Positions 50,785 through 59,362 of a stretch of DNA of 64,000 nucleotides are shown one piece after another. The stretch comes from Candidatus Vondammii sp. HM_W22 (GTDB lineage Bacteria; Pseudomonadota; Gammaproteobacteria; Chromatiales; Chromatiaceae), in the NCBI RefSeq assembly GCF_022530855.2, contig NZ_CP099567.1, positions 806,001-870,000 of the forward strand, given 5' to 3'. Positions within the stretch are counted from its first letter, which is position 1, and each line of letters starts with the position of its first letter. A program made the translations under genes and the position numbers. The notes beneath the pieces were generated by a model that saw only the letters and a list, made by a program, of their open reading frames with translations, made no database searches and was not told where the DNA came from.

Positions 50785-51765
50785 ATGAAAATACCAAAAT
50801 ATATCGAAATTGTGACTTCGCCAATTGGAGGGCTCAACCTTATGCCCCAGAAAACATTGATTACTATGCACGAAGCATTAAGTAGCTATTATACTAATAT
50901 TCGTATAACAATAATTAAAACAGAACAAGAAATAAGCGAGCTCATCAAAAGAGCCCCAGACTTGGTTATTTCTGGTATTAAATATTTAGGATTTGATCAT
51001 GATTCTATAGAAAGAAGCTCGAAAAGAAAAATATGGTTCACTGACATATTAGATAAGTATGGTATAAAATATACAGGATCATCAAGAAATGCTTTAGAAC
51101 TTGAATTTGATAAAAGTGAAGCGAAAAAAAAGATACAAGAACATGGTCTTGTTACAGCTCCATTTTTTGTCACCGATTCAGATAAACATAAATCATTAGA
51201 AATGCCTCTTGAATATCCATTGTTTATAAAGCCCTTATTTGAAGGAGATTCTCGTGGAATAGATTTAAAGTCTCTTGCCTATACATTTCAGGAGTACCAA
51301 GAGAAGGTTGCCTCCATATTTAGAAACCAAAATACTGTTTCACTTGTCGAAAAATTTCTAAGTGGAAAAGAGTATACTGTTGCTATTATTGAAGATTTTA
51401 GAAAAAATAATTTTCAAATTTACCCCATAGAACTCCTTGCAGAGGAGAATAAAAAAAATATTCGAATTCTAGGCTATGATGATAAAATTGCAGACAAAGA
51501 GCTTGCATTGCTCATCAGTGATCCGGAGATAAAAAAGATAGTTTCAAGTTTAGCACTGAACTCTTTTAAAGCATTAGGCGCAAAGGGTTATGGTCGCATT
51601 GATATAAAAATGGACGAAAATGGAATCCCTAATTTTATTGAAGCAAACTTGATCCCTGGATTTGGGTTTGGATATTTTTATAGATGCTACAAACTGAATG
51701 GAGGAATTAGTCATAGACAGATGATCATCGATATTGCGAAGAACTCATTTGATGCATTTGACTGA
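50785..51765 (+). CDS. ATP-grasp protein, D-alanine-D-alanine ligase-like
   Basis: 326 aa, cytoplasmic. Order of motifs fits the ATP-grasp fold: GIKYTGSSRNALELEFDKSE (substrate/ATP lid), YPLFIKPLFEGDSRGID (ATP-binding Lys), LVEKFLSGKEYTVAIIED, then GYGRIDIKMDENGIPNFIEA with metal-binding Asp and Glu, and NLIPGFGFG. The closest well-known relatives are Ddl-type ligases, but the N-terminal 60 residues (PIGGLNLMPQKTLITMHEAL) are not those of cell-wall Ddl. The gene is markedly AT-rich compared with the operons around it and stands alone between mobile elements, so horizontal acquisition is likely. Substrate unknown. Confidence 0.8.
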   Translation: MKIPKYIEIVTSPIGGLNLMPQKTLITMHEALSSYYTNIRITIIKTEQEISELIKRAPDLVISGIKYLGFDHDSIERSSKRKIWFTDILDKYGIKYTGSSRNALELEFDKSEAKKKIQEHGLVTAPFFVTDSDKHKSLEMPLEYPLFIKPLFEGDSRGIDLKSLAYTFQEYQEKVASIFRNQNTVSLVEKFLSGKEYTVAIIEDFRKNNFQIYPIELLAEENKKNIRILGYDDKIADKELALLISDPEIKKIVSSLALNSFKALGAKGYGRIDIKMDENGIPNFIEANLIPGFGFGYFYRCYKLNGGISHRQMIIDIAKNSFDAFD

Positions 51766-51863
51766 AGGCATAACAAAGCAATGAACACGGATTTTAAAAG
51801 CTCTGGTCACTTCGTTCCCTACATGTTTCGGTTATTGCAGACGTTATAATTAAAAAGTAGATC

Positions 51864-52198
51864 GTGTATCATTTAACTAAATATTTTTTGTTCTTACTGT
51901 ACCTTCTTCATTCAAGCAGTTTGTTTGCGAATAATGTCGAAAACAAATTTATCTTGGCGGGATTGATCGACGTTATCACTGTAGATAGATCCATAGCAGG
52001 TCGACCTTGTCAATTCCGATCCTGAAAAGAACTTCTTTGAGCAGGACTTTTACGATGGATTGAACAAGGCGTATCTTTAGGAAGCACATTGCTGTGATGC
52101 TTTCGAACGCCTAACGCGTCTTGAAGAAAGAGAAAACTACCTATTCACTTCAGGTGCTCGATGCGGCGCGCCCCAGGTTTATTCCTCGCGCCACGTAC
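51864..52198 (+). pseudogene. secreted unknown protein, frameshifted and truncated by IS3 copy 3
   Basis: From GTG 51864 a signal peptide (YFLFLLYLLHSSSLFA) leads into NNVENKFILAGLIDVITVDR, then a TGA at 52023. One base away the next frame reads DPEKNFFEQDFYDGLNKAYL, a TAG, then EAHCCDAFERLTRLEERENY up to the IS edge. AT-rich like the ATP-grasp gene. No family recognised. Confidence 0.45.
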
Positions 52199-52246
52199 TG
52201 ACCTTCCCCCCATCTTAATACCAAGACTTGGATGAGATAATTCATT

Positions 52247-53066
52247 CTAAGCGGCCCTATTCACAAAGGCCACAGGTGACAAATAATTTAATGCGCTATG
52301 AGGCCGCACGTGATTGTAGTGCTCTCGCCATTGATCAATTTCATGTCTAGCGTCATCAATGGACCTGAACCAATGCTGATTTAAGCATTCATTTCTGAAT
52401 TTACCGTTTAAGCTTTCTACAAACGCATTCTGAGTAGGCTTACCTGGCTGAATAAAACCTAGCTTAACGCCACTTTCTTTTTGCCAGTAGAACATCGCCT
52501 TGCTAGTAAACTCAGTACCGTTGTCGCAGATTATTTGATCCGGAGCGCTCCTTAGCTCAATCAGCTGAGTTAAAAAACGAGCGACCTGGTGACCATTGAT
52601 CGAGAAGTCAGAGAGCTGGCCAATAACTTCTCTTGAGTAATCATCAATCACATTAAATACTCGAAAGCGGCGACCATTAGCCAACTGATCACTGACAAAA
52701 TCCATTGACCAGCGTATATTTTTACCAATGGGCATAATCGTTGGCATTCTTGGTCGTATTATCTTCTTGCGTTTTTTAGTCCTCACTTGAAGACCTTCTT
52801 CGTTATAGACTCGGTAGGTCCGCTTCTTGTTTTTCACAGGCCCCTCTCCTCTCAGGAGGCCATGTAAAAACAAATAACCATAACTCGGATGCTTTTTTGC
52901 CAGCTCAAGTAACCGTTTGCGTAGAGGCTCATCTTTTCCCCATTGAGTAACGTACCGAAAAGCGGTTCTACTTAAGCCTACTAATTGGCAAGCTCTACGC
53001 TCACTTAATTTGAACCGCGACTTAAAGGTAGCTCACGATTTGTTTTCTATCAGCAGGCTTTACCAC
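52247..53066 (-). pseudogene. IS3-family orfB (copy 3), early frameshift
   Basis: One extra A near 53024 (TTAAAGG against TTAAGG) shifts the frame after about 14 codons. From 52873 on, 208 codons are open and include both Asp regions (WSMDFVSDQ, IICDNGTEF) and the C-terminal Glu region (NAFVESLNGKF). Confidence 0.88.
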
Positions 53067-53326
53067 TTTTTTGAGAGCACATCCTTCATCGCCTCAGCTT
53101 CAAGCATTTTCTCGGCAAGTAACTTCTTAAGCTTGTTGTTTTCGCTTTCAAGCTCTTTGAGCCGTTTGGCTTCTGAGACATCCATCCCGGCGTACTTGCT
53201 TCGCCAGTTATAAAAGCACCCGGTTGAAATGCCGAACTGACGACAAATGTCATCAACTTTTACCCCTGACTCATGCTGCTTGATGGCACCAATAATTTAC
53301 TCTTCTCTGTAACGCTTCTTCTTCAT
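53060..53326 (-). pseudogene. IS3-family orfA (copy 3), nonsense at codon 10
   Basis: Carries the same CAA-to-TAA change at codon 10 as copy 1, otherwise the full 88 codons. Copies 2 and 4 have CAA. Confidence 0.85.
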
Positions 53327-53400
53327 CTTGAGATCTCCTAATACACAGACTAATTGGAAATCTCATCCTTGTCATGGCTCTATTTCTGGGGGAAAGGTCA

Positions 53401-54402
53401 CCAGTGTTCCGCAGGAAAATCATAAAAAGTCAGCATCTTGTCTCGGTATTTTTGTAAGCAATGCATCGCTTTCGGGTACTTAGCCTCATATTTTCGCAAG
53501 CATAAATAAAAGGCTTTTTCGGCATGGGTTCGAGAGTCAGACATCCAAATATCATGCAGATTCTCTTTGACTTTAGGCTGTATCGCCCTAGGCACTTTGT
53601 TGAGCACATTGGCGGTCTTGTGCACCCAACAACGCTGGTGCTTCGTCGTTGGCCAATGCTTGGTAATGGCCTTCCAGAAGCCTAGTGCACCGTCACCAAC
53701 GGCCACCTCTGGCGGCACCGTAAAACCTTGTTCTGTGAGCTGCTCTAACAACTCTAACCAGCTCGCTTCTGACTCACGGTAGCCATCCGTAAGCCCAATG
53801 ACTTCCTTACGACCTGTGCTGTCGGAACCCATGATCACCAGCAAGCAAAGCTTGTCGTCTTGCCTTACGTTGCAATAAACACCGTCGGCCCAAATGTACA
53901 CATAGCGCCGCTTTGATAAATCGCGCTTACGCCACTGACCATATTCGCCTTCCCAAGTTTGCTTGAGGCGGCTTATGGTATTGGAGGACAAACCTTCGGC
54001 ATCAGCGCCAAGCAAACCTGCCAGTGCGTCCTTGAAGTCGCCTGTAGAGATGCCTTTCAAGTACAACCAGGGCAGCAGCTCTTCAATGGTCTTCGCTCGC
54101 TTCAAGTACGGTGGCACCAAACCGCTGTTGAACTTGATGCCTTGCCCGGTACGATCTCTTACTTTGGGAACCTTGACCCCAACATCACCAAGCCCTGTTT
54201 GGATCATACGTTCCGGCAGGTGCCCATTGCGCACAACACCTTGTAAGCCTGATTCTCTCAGCAACCCTTGGTATTGTGCCAACAGGGTGGCGACTTCCGC
54301 CTCTATGGCTTGGGCTAATAGTTGCTGGGATCCGGTATGTAAAAGCTCAGAAAGGACATCTCGCGCTGGCCTATTCAGCCCGACAATATTATCATCCTTC
54401 AT
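53401..54402 (-). pseudogene. IS256-family transposase, C-terminally truncated
   Basis: 334 open residues from ATG 54402: LQGVVRNGHLPERMIQTGLG, VPKVRDRTGQG, VYIWADGVYCNVRQDD, VAVGDGALGFWKAI and HQRCWVHKTANVLNKVP. The frame runs into the IS3 end after FYDFPAEHW, before the catalytic Glu region, so it is inactive. Confidence 0.88.
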
Positions 54403-54468
54403 GTAGCGTACTCTTGTTGGTTGGTGATCGGCTAGGATCTTTTCCTTCCAACAGGATATACTGCTTTA
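53401..54468 (-). mobile_element. second IS256-family element, truncated by IS3 copy 3
   Basis: The transposase gene and the upstream end remain; the 3' end was lost at the IS3 boundary. Its upstream end lies near 54468, where it interrupts another IS3-family orfB. Clearly a different IS256 type from the one at 48782. Confidence 0.75.
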
Positions 54469-54473
54469 ATTCC

Positions 54474-54749
54474 TCATACGCCAGAAATGACTATACCTCG
54501 TGTGACGCGCAGCCCTAGCTTACGCATCACAGTTTTCGTTCGATAGCGGCCAATAGAGAAGCCTTCTTCGCGCAGTTTTTTCATTAGCTCTCTGGAGCCC
54601 AGACTTTGGCGGCTTGCTGCAAACAAGGCTTTAGCTCGGCGATAAAGCTGTAACTCTTCAGCGCTGATTAACAGGGTAGGCCGCTTAACCCACGCGTAGT
54701 AGCTTGATCGACTCAATCCAACAATTTGGCATAAGCGGTTAACCGGCAA
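54474..54749 (-). pseudogene. IS3-family orfB N-terminal fragment (third IS3 type)
   Basis: Reads VNRLCQIVGLSRSSYYAWVK and SRELMKKLREEGFSIGRYRT, TVMRKLGLRV, the HTH_21 domain before the integrase core; cut off by the IS256 element. Confidence 0.8.
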
Positions 54750-54781
54750 CTGGGCTGAGTGACACTGAATAAACTGATGCT

Positions 54782-55072
54782 TTATTTCATTTCTTTGGCG
54801 AACAAGGCTGAAGCCTTTTTTAATATGTCCTTTTCGATACGTAGGTGCTTATTCTCTCTGCGTAATCGGTGAAGCTCCGTCCGCTCATCGGCTGATAACG
54901 CACCGTCTTGTTTTGAGGCTTCAATCTTTGTTTTACAACCATAGAGTTGATTAGCTCGAATACCCAGTGATTTAGCCGCCTCAGCGACCGAATAACCTTG
55001 ATCTGTCACCAATCCAACCGCTTCTTCTTTAAAGGCTTGAGGGCAACTCTTGTAAACTCGTTTTTGATTCAT
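54782..55072 (-). CDS. IS3-family orfA (third IS3 type)
   Basis: About 96 aa from ATG 55072 (NQKRVYKSCPQAFKEEAVGL): helix-turn-helix (YSVAEAAKSLGIRANQLYGC) and leucine zipper ending ILKKASALFAKEMK. The IS end (GTGTCCAGATCA, inverted) lies at about 55122. The frame is open upstream to 55090, but the family start is MNQKR. Confidence 0.8.
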   Translation of the reverse strand: MNQKRVYKSCPQAFKEEAVGLVTDQGYSVAEAAKSLGIRANQLYGCKTKIEASKQDGALSADERTELHRLRRENKHLRIEKDILKKASALFAKEMK

Positions 55073-55173
55073 ATCCGCTACGATAATCAACGGTATTGTC
55101 TTTTATTCAAGTGTCCAGATCAATTAAACCAGAACAACCTTTTATCAATGCAGAATACGTACTGGGCCCCTAG

Positions 55174-55347
55174 GTGACGATACTGCTTACAATTATTCTG
55201 GTTATTGAGTTTCTCTGCCTGATGGCTTATGCAACGGGTGGCCGTACACTGAGCCGTTTCTTACAGAAGAGTGGCAATGTCAGGATTATGAATCGCGTTG
55301 CCGGTTCCCTGGTGATCGGTGTCGGAATCTGGTTAGCCATAGGCTAA
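55174..55347 (+). pseudogene. LysE/RhtB-family exporter, C-terminal fragment
   Basis: TILLTIILVIEFLCLMAYAT and GNVRIMNRVAGSLVIGVGIW then LAIG are the last two membrane segments of a LysE-type amino-acid exporter. The 5' three quarters are missing at the IS3 boundary. Confidence 0.75.
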
Positions 55348-55452
55348 GCAGGCCATAGTGTAAGGTGCTTGGCAGTCTGATAGATCACTCGTTAGAAGGG
55401 ATAGGGACACCCGGCTTTTTCATTCACCGCTATTTTCATTTCGGGATAAACT

Positions 55453-55794
55453 ATGCCTAAATTTATCACTTCATTGACTAACTGGGGATCGGACTCCTTT
55501 TCACGGGTATTGAAAAGTGAAATCGAGAATCTGGAAACGAGCGTGTTGCCTTTGCATAAAGGTACCACTCAAGGTGGGCTTGTCGATGATAGTAATATCA
55601 GTGCGACTATTATAAATTTTGCTGAGGAAGAGGGTTATATTCGGGCTAAAGTTGGCATTTTTTTTAATGAAATTATCGGTGGTTGTAGCTGTGGGGACGA
55701 TCCATTGTCAGAAAATGCCTATTGTGAGATACAGGTCTCGATCGATAAGGTAACAGCTGAAGCTAATTTTTTAGTCGAATCAGAAGCTTCTTAA
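55453..55794 (+). CDS. hypothetical protein with CSCGDDP motif
   Basis: 113 aa, no signal peptide. The middle carries GGCSCGDDPLSENAYCEIQV, a Cys pair followed by an acidic turn, preceded by FAEEEGYIRAKVGIFFNEII. Length and spacing suggest a small single-domain protein, and codon use looks normal. I have seen this type of protein as an uncharacterised conserved family but cannot name it. Confidence 0.6.
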   Translation: MPKFITSLTNWGSDSFSRVLKSEIENLETSVLPLHKGTTQGGLVDDSNISATIINFAEEEGYIRAKVGIFFNEIIGGCSCGDDPLSENAYCEIQVSIDKVTAEANFLVESEAS

Positions 55795-55902
55795 GTATAG
55801 CGGTTGGCAATCAAACGGCAGTTTCTGCTATCCAATTAAAAACCCGCGTGGACCCCGTTCTTTGGTAATCCCCCCATTTTTAGCTGCGCACAAAAGTAGA
55901 GC

Positions 55903-56729
55903 TTATGCGGCTTGCGCCAACTTTTGATACGGGGTTATTCCTCCAATGGCCATGTTTGGCGGCTCTGTATTGTAGCGCCACAACCATTGAGTGGCGGTGT
56001 GCTGGGCATACTCGATCGACTCAAAGAGATGCTGGTTCAGCCATTCATGTCGAACTGTTCTGTTAAAACGCTCCACGTACGCGTTCTGTTGCGGGTTGCC
56101 GGGCTGGATATAGTGTAACTTAATCCATTGTTTCTCTGCCCACTCCATCAGTTGACCACTGATTAGTTCGGGGCCATTGTCGCAGCGAATGGAATTTGGC
56201 TTGCCTCGCCACTCGATGATCTGTTCCAGTGCACGAATGACACGCACTGCCGGTAACAAGAAGTCCACCTCAATACCCAGCCCCTCACGATTGTAGTCGT
56301 TGATGACATTGAACGTCCTGAAGCTACGGCCATCGGCCAGGCTGTCATGCATAAAATCCATCGACCACATGATGTTAATTTGACGAGGTACAGCTAGCGC
56401 ATCCGGCACGTCGCGCTTCAATCGACGTTTGGGCTTGATTCGCAAGTTCAGCTCAAACTCCCTGTATATGCGGTATACACGTTTATGATTGTAGGGGTAA
56501 CCCTTCAATTGCGCAGGTACAAATAGCACAACCCGAAACCCCAGGTTCGATTGGTCATCGTCAATCGGAGTAACCAATCTGCAACCAGTGCGTTGTCGCT
56601 CGAATGCTTGGCCTGATAGCGATAGCTGGTCTCGCTGATACAGAATGCACGACAAGCCAGGCGTACCGACACGCCATCCTGCATAGCTGCGATCTTGGCC
56701 ATCTCCTTGCGACGAGATGGCCTTACCAC
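55903..56729 (-). pseudogene. IS3-family orfB (fourth type), frameshifted
   Basis: First piece from 56729: [20 protein letters not shown] to [13 protein letters not shown]. After a one-base shift near 56520 the rest is open: [54 protein letters not shown] and [19 protein letters not shown]. All three catalytic positions (D, D, E) are present, so a single indel disables it. Confidence 0.88.
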
Positions 56730-56989
56730 TTTTTTGCCAGGGCCTCCTTGACGATCTCCGCCTCTAATTTGGTCTCGGCGTACATCTTCTTGAGTCGCCG
56801 GTTCTCATCCTCGAGTTCCTTCATACGCTTCATGAGAGAGGCGTCCATGCCGCCGTATTTGGCGCGCCACTTGTAGAAGGTGGCACTGCTCATGCCATGC
56901 TCCCGGCACAGATCGGAAACTGGTGTGACAGTCTCAGCCTGCTTGAGAATAGCAATGATCTGGCTGTCCTTGAATCTTGATGTCTTCAT
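56723..56989 (-). CDS. IS3-family orfA (fourth type), intact
   Basis: 88 aa: [20 protein letters not shown], then a zipper ([20 protein letters not shown]). It ends AKKW in an A-rich stretch overlapping orfB by seven bases, the -1 frameshift arrangement of IS3 elements. Confidence 0.88.
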   Translation of the reverse strand: MKTSRFKDSQIIAILKQAETVTPVSDLCREHGMSSATFYKWRAKYGGMDASLMKRMKELEDENRRLKKMYAETKLEAEIVKEALAKKW

Positions 56990-57230
56990 GCAGAATCTCC
57001 TGCGTTCATATTACGAGAAAATTCTACTTTTGGCGTCAGCTACTTCCCGGGGGGATTGCCCTTTTACTTCCGGTGGCGCAGATTATTTCTGAGGGAGGCT
57101 GTACCTCGCCTCATGGTTAATACACTAGCTTGTTCGGCAATGATCCAGATCATGTTAGTGAGATATCAGAATTTAAGATAGTGAAAAACGTATTATTTTC
57201 CGATTACTCACCAAAGCAATAAACTCAGGT

Positions 57231-57263
57231 GTTATCCGTTATCCGTTATCCGTTATCCGTTAT
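57231..57263. repeat. four GTTATCC tandem repeats plus partial unit
   Basis: Units at 57231, 57238, 57245 and 57252, then GTTAT. They lie 185 bp upstream of the tetR promoter. No convincing gene spans them. Nothing else is recognisable between 57061 and 57415. Confidence 0.92.
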
Positions 57264-57415
57264 GCTGAATATCTGTGATAGATCTAGATGTTGTTCAGCA
57301 GAGGAATCTGAAGCTATGCCCATGTGGGTCTCATCGCTGCAAACAGCCGCCTACTCCCATATCAGTTGGTCTTCAAAACCGTCCTCATATCTCTTCTTAT
57401 TCATAGCTGAAAATA

Positions 57416-57470
57416 TTGACATCACAATGAATACGGCATAATCTAACTGGTGGCCGATCGGTCGGTCAGT
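57416..57470 (+). promoter_or_regulatory. promoter and probable TetR operator
   Basis: TTGACA (57416-57421) and CATAAT (57437-57442) are spaced 15 bp. Just downstream, CCGATCGG (57454-57461) is the centre of a wider imperfect palindrome with ACTG on one side and CAGT on the other, and GGTC is doubled. Position between promoter and the tetR ATG suggests autoregulation. Confidence 0.55.
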
Positions 57471-57496
57471 ATTGCGTGGCGTGAGGAAAAATCAAA

Positions 57497-58126
57497 ATGA
57501 TCCAGGCGGAACAATCATCACCACCCTCCGAGTTGTCTCCGGGCGCTCAAGGGATTCTTAAGATAGCCGAGGCTTTGTTTGCAGAAAAAGGCTTTGATGC
57601 GGTTTCACTCAATCAGATTGCCATGCATGCACAAGTCAGTAAGGCGAATATATTCCATCATTTCAAATCAAAGGAAGCGCTTTATTTATCGGTGCTAAAG
57701 GGTGCCTGTACTCGGTCTGCAGCAGCTCTTGATGTGGGAAAAACACGATCAACTGATAATCCGCTTGAGCAGATGGAGCAATTTTACCTCAGCCATCTGC
57801 AAACAATATTGTCGGAGTCTCTATCGACCCAATTAATTCAGCGGGAGCTGATGGAAAACAGTGAGCAGAGAGGTAAGCAGCTTGCGGAAGAGGTGTTTGC
57901 AGATACTTTTTCCAAAGTCGTAAGCTTAGTGAATCGGGCGAAAGCCAAGGGGATGGTCAGAGAAGAAATAGATCCATCTTTACTTGCTTTCCTCTTGTTG
58001 GGTTCAAGTGGTATTTTCTTTGAAATGCGCTCTGTATTAAAGCATCTGCCAGATGTTCACTTTGCTGAATCTCCGGAAGATTACAGCGCAGCTGTTATTG
58101 ACATATTGAAAAATGGATTTAAATAG
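57497..58126 (+). CDS. TetR/AcrR-family transcriptional repressor
   Basis: 209 aa. The N-terminal helix-turn-helix reads FAEKGFDAVSLNQIAMHAQV and SKANIFHHFKSKEALYLSVL; the C-terminal domain resembles TetR_C_33-type ligand domains. GAGGAAAA precedes the ATG by nine bases. It probably controls itself and the efflux genes 100 bp downstream, all on the same strand. Confidence 0.92.
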   Translation: MIQAEQSSPPSELSPGAQGILKIAEALFAEKGFDAVSLNQIAMHAQVSKANIFHHFKSKEALYLSVLKGACTRSAAALDVGKTRSTDNPLEQMEQFYLSHLQTILSESLSTQLIQRELMENSEQRGKQLAEEVFADTFSKVVSLVNRAKAKGMVREEIDPSLLAFLLLGSSGIFFEMRSVLKHLPDVHFAESPEDYSAAVIDILKNGFK

Positions 58127-58225
58127 ACATACGCATATTTTATTTGTCCCTTGAAGATATCGAAATATACTAATTGATTGATAGATTGCATATGATGCAA
58201 TCAGAAATAGGCAGGAAGGACAGAG

Positions 58226-59362
58226 ATGACACAATTTATACAAAAAATAGTATTGGCAACAGCAACTTTACTGCTTTTACCGATGTTATCTTTCGCTGGA
58301 GGCCCAGGTGGTAAGCCTAATATGCCTGTACCTAAAGCAGATGTTTTTATTATTGAAGTTCAAAAAGACCTGCCAATAATATTGAAATATCCAGCACAGA
58401 TTAAACCATTTGAAAAAGTGAATGTGGTGGCAAGAGCGTCTGGTGTTTTAGAGAAAAAATATTTTAGGGAAGGAGAGAAGGTAGTCAGAGGCGACTTGCT
58501 CTATTCAATCGAAGATGATGTTTATGTAGCGAGAGTCAACGTCGCGAAATCATCCTTGAAAATAAGTCAGGCAGTTTTTAACAATGCCTTAAGAAGTTGG
58601 AATAGAATTAAAAATCTTTTTAAAGATAAAATCGTCAGTGAAGACAAAAGAGATACAGCGCTCTCTGTTTATGAGCAAGCATTAGCCTCTCTTTCTCTGT
58701 CGAAAGCAAATTTAGAGCAAGCGCAAATAGATCTGGATTACTCAAAAGTAAAAGCACCTATTAGCGGCGTTATCGGATTGAAAAAAGTTGATATTGGTGA
58801 TTTTGTGAGTGCAAGTCCACCAACTAACCTTATTGAAATCACTCATAACAATAGAGTGTACGTGGAATTCTCTATGCCACTTCGTGACTATTCAAATATA
58901 AAGAATGATCTTTGGATAACACCGGAAAATGGCCATATTTCTGTTGAACTTGAAATAGATAATAATGCAACGAATAGAACAGGGATGGTTGATTTTGTGG
59001 ATGTAAATATTCAAAAGTCGACCTCCACGGTAAAGATGAGAGCCGTTGTTGAAAATGGTGATGGTTATTTGATGCCTGGTGGATTCGTTAGAGTGATTAT
59101 TCATGATATTGTGCAAAAAAATGTTATTACCATACCTCAAAAGGCCGTTACACAAAGCTCGCTTGGAACAACTGTATTTGTTGCTGAAAATGGTCGTGTT
59201 AGTGTCAAGTCCGTTATATTAGGTCGTCAAACGGGGGATAAATATATTGTTGCCGGAGGGCCTTTAACAAGTGGTGATCAAGTTATCATTAATAACTTCT
59301 TCAGATTAAAACCCGATGCTGAAGTCCAGATAGATAAAATAATTAATGCAGAAGGCAACTAG
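58226..59362 (+). CDS. RND efflux periplasmic adaptor (membrane fusion protein)
   Basis: 378 aa. Signal peptide ending LLPMLSFA before GGPGG, with no lipobox Cys. Then the lipoyl half-motifs (VNVVARASGVLEKKYFREGE and LDYSKVKAPISGVIGLKKVD) flanking a coiled coil rich in Ala, Ser and Lys, and beta-barrel and membrane-proximal domains (VITIPQKAVTQSSLGTTVFV). Start ATG with AGGAAGGACAG upstream. Strongly AT-rich. The next gene starts directly at the stop. Confidence 0.93.
   Translation: MTQFIQKIVLATATLLLLPMLSFAGGPGGKPNMPVPKADVFIIEVQKDLPIILKYPAQIKPFEKVNVVARASGVLEKKYFREGEKVVRGDLLYSIEDDVYVARVNVAKSSLKISQAVFNNALRSWNRIKNLFKDKIVSEDKRDTALSVYEQALASLSLSKANLEQAQIDLDYSKVKAPISGVIGLKKVDIGDFVSASPPTNLIEITHNNRVYVEFSMPLRDYSNIKNDLWITPENGHISVELEIDNNATNRTGMVDFVDVNIQKSTSTVKMRAVVENGDGYLMPGGFVRVIIHDIVQKNVITIPQKAVTQSSLGTTVFVAENGRVSVKSVILGRQTGDKYIVAGGPLTSGDQVIINNFFRLKPDAEVQIDKIINAEGN

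Larger units (their letters stand above)
52199..53400 (-). mobile_element. IS3-family element, copy 3 (defective)
   Basis: Same ends and length as copy 1. It interrupts an IS256-family element on its right and a secreted-protein pseudogene on its left. No target duplication (GTAC/CCAG). Confidence 0.9.
55864..57060 (-). mobile_element. IS3-family element (fourth IS3 type) with CTTT duplication
   Basis: Ends GGTAATCCCCCC (left) and, inverted, GGCAATCCCCCC (right); flanks CTTT on both sides. orfA is intact, orfB frameshifted. Confidence 0.8.

Noticed and set aside
57229-57441. 70-codon ORF across the GTTATCC repeats
   Set aside because: GTG start without ribosome site; translation is repeat-derived followed by low-information sequence, and it runs into the tetR promoter.
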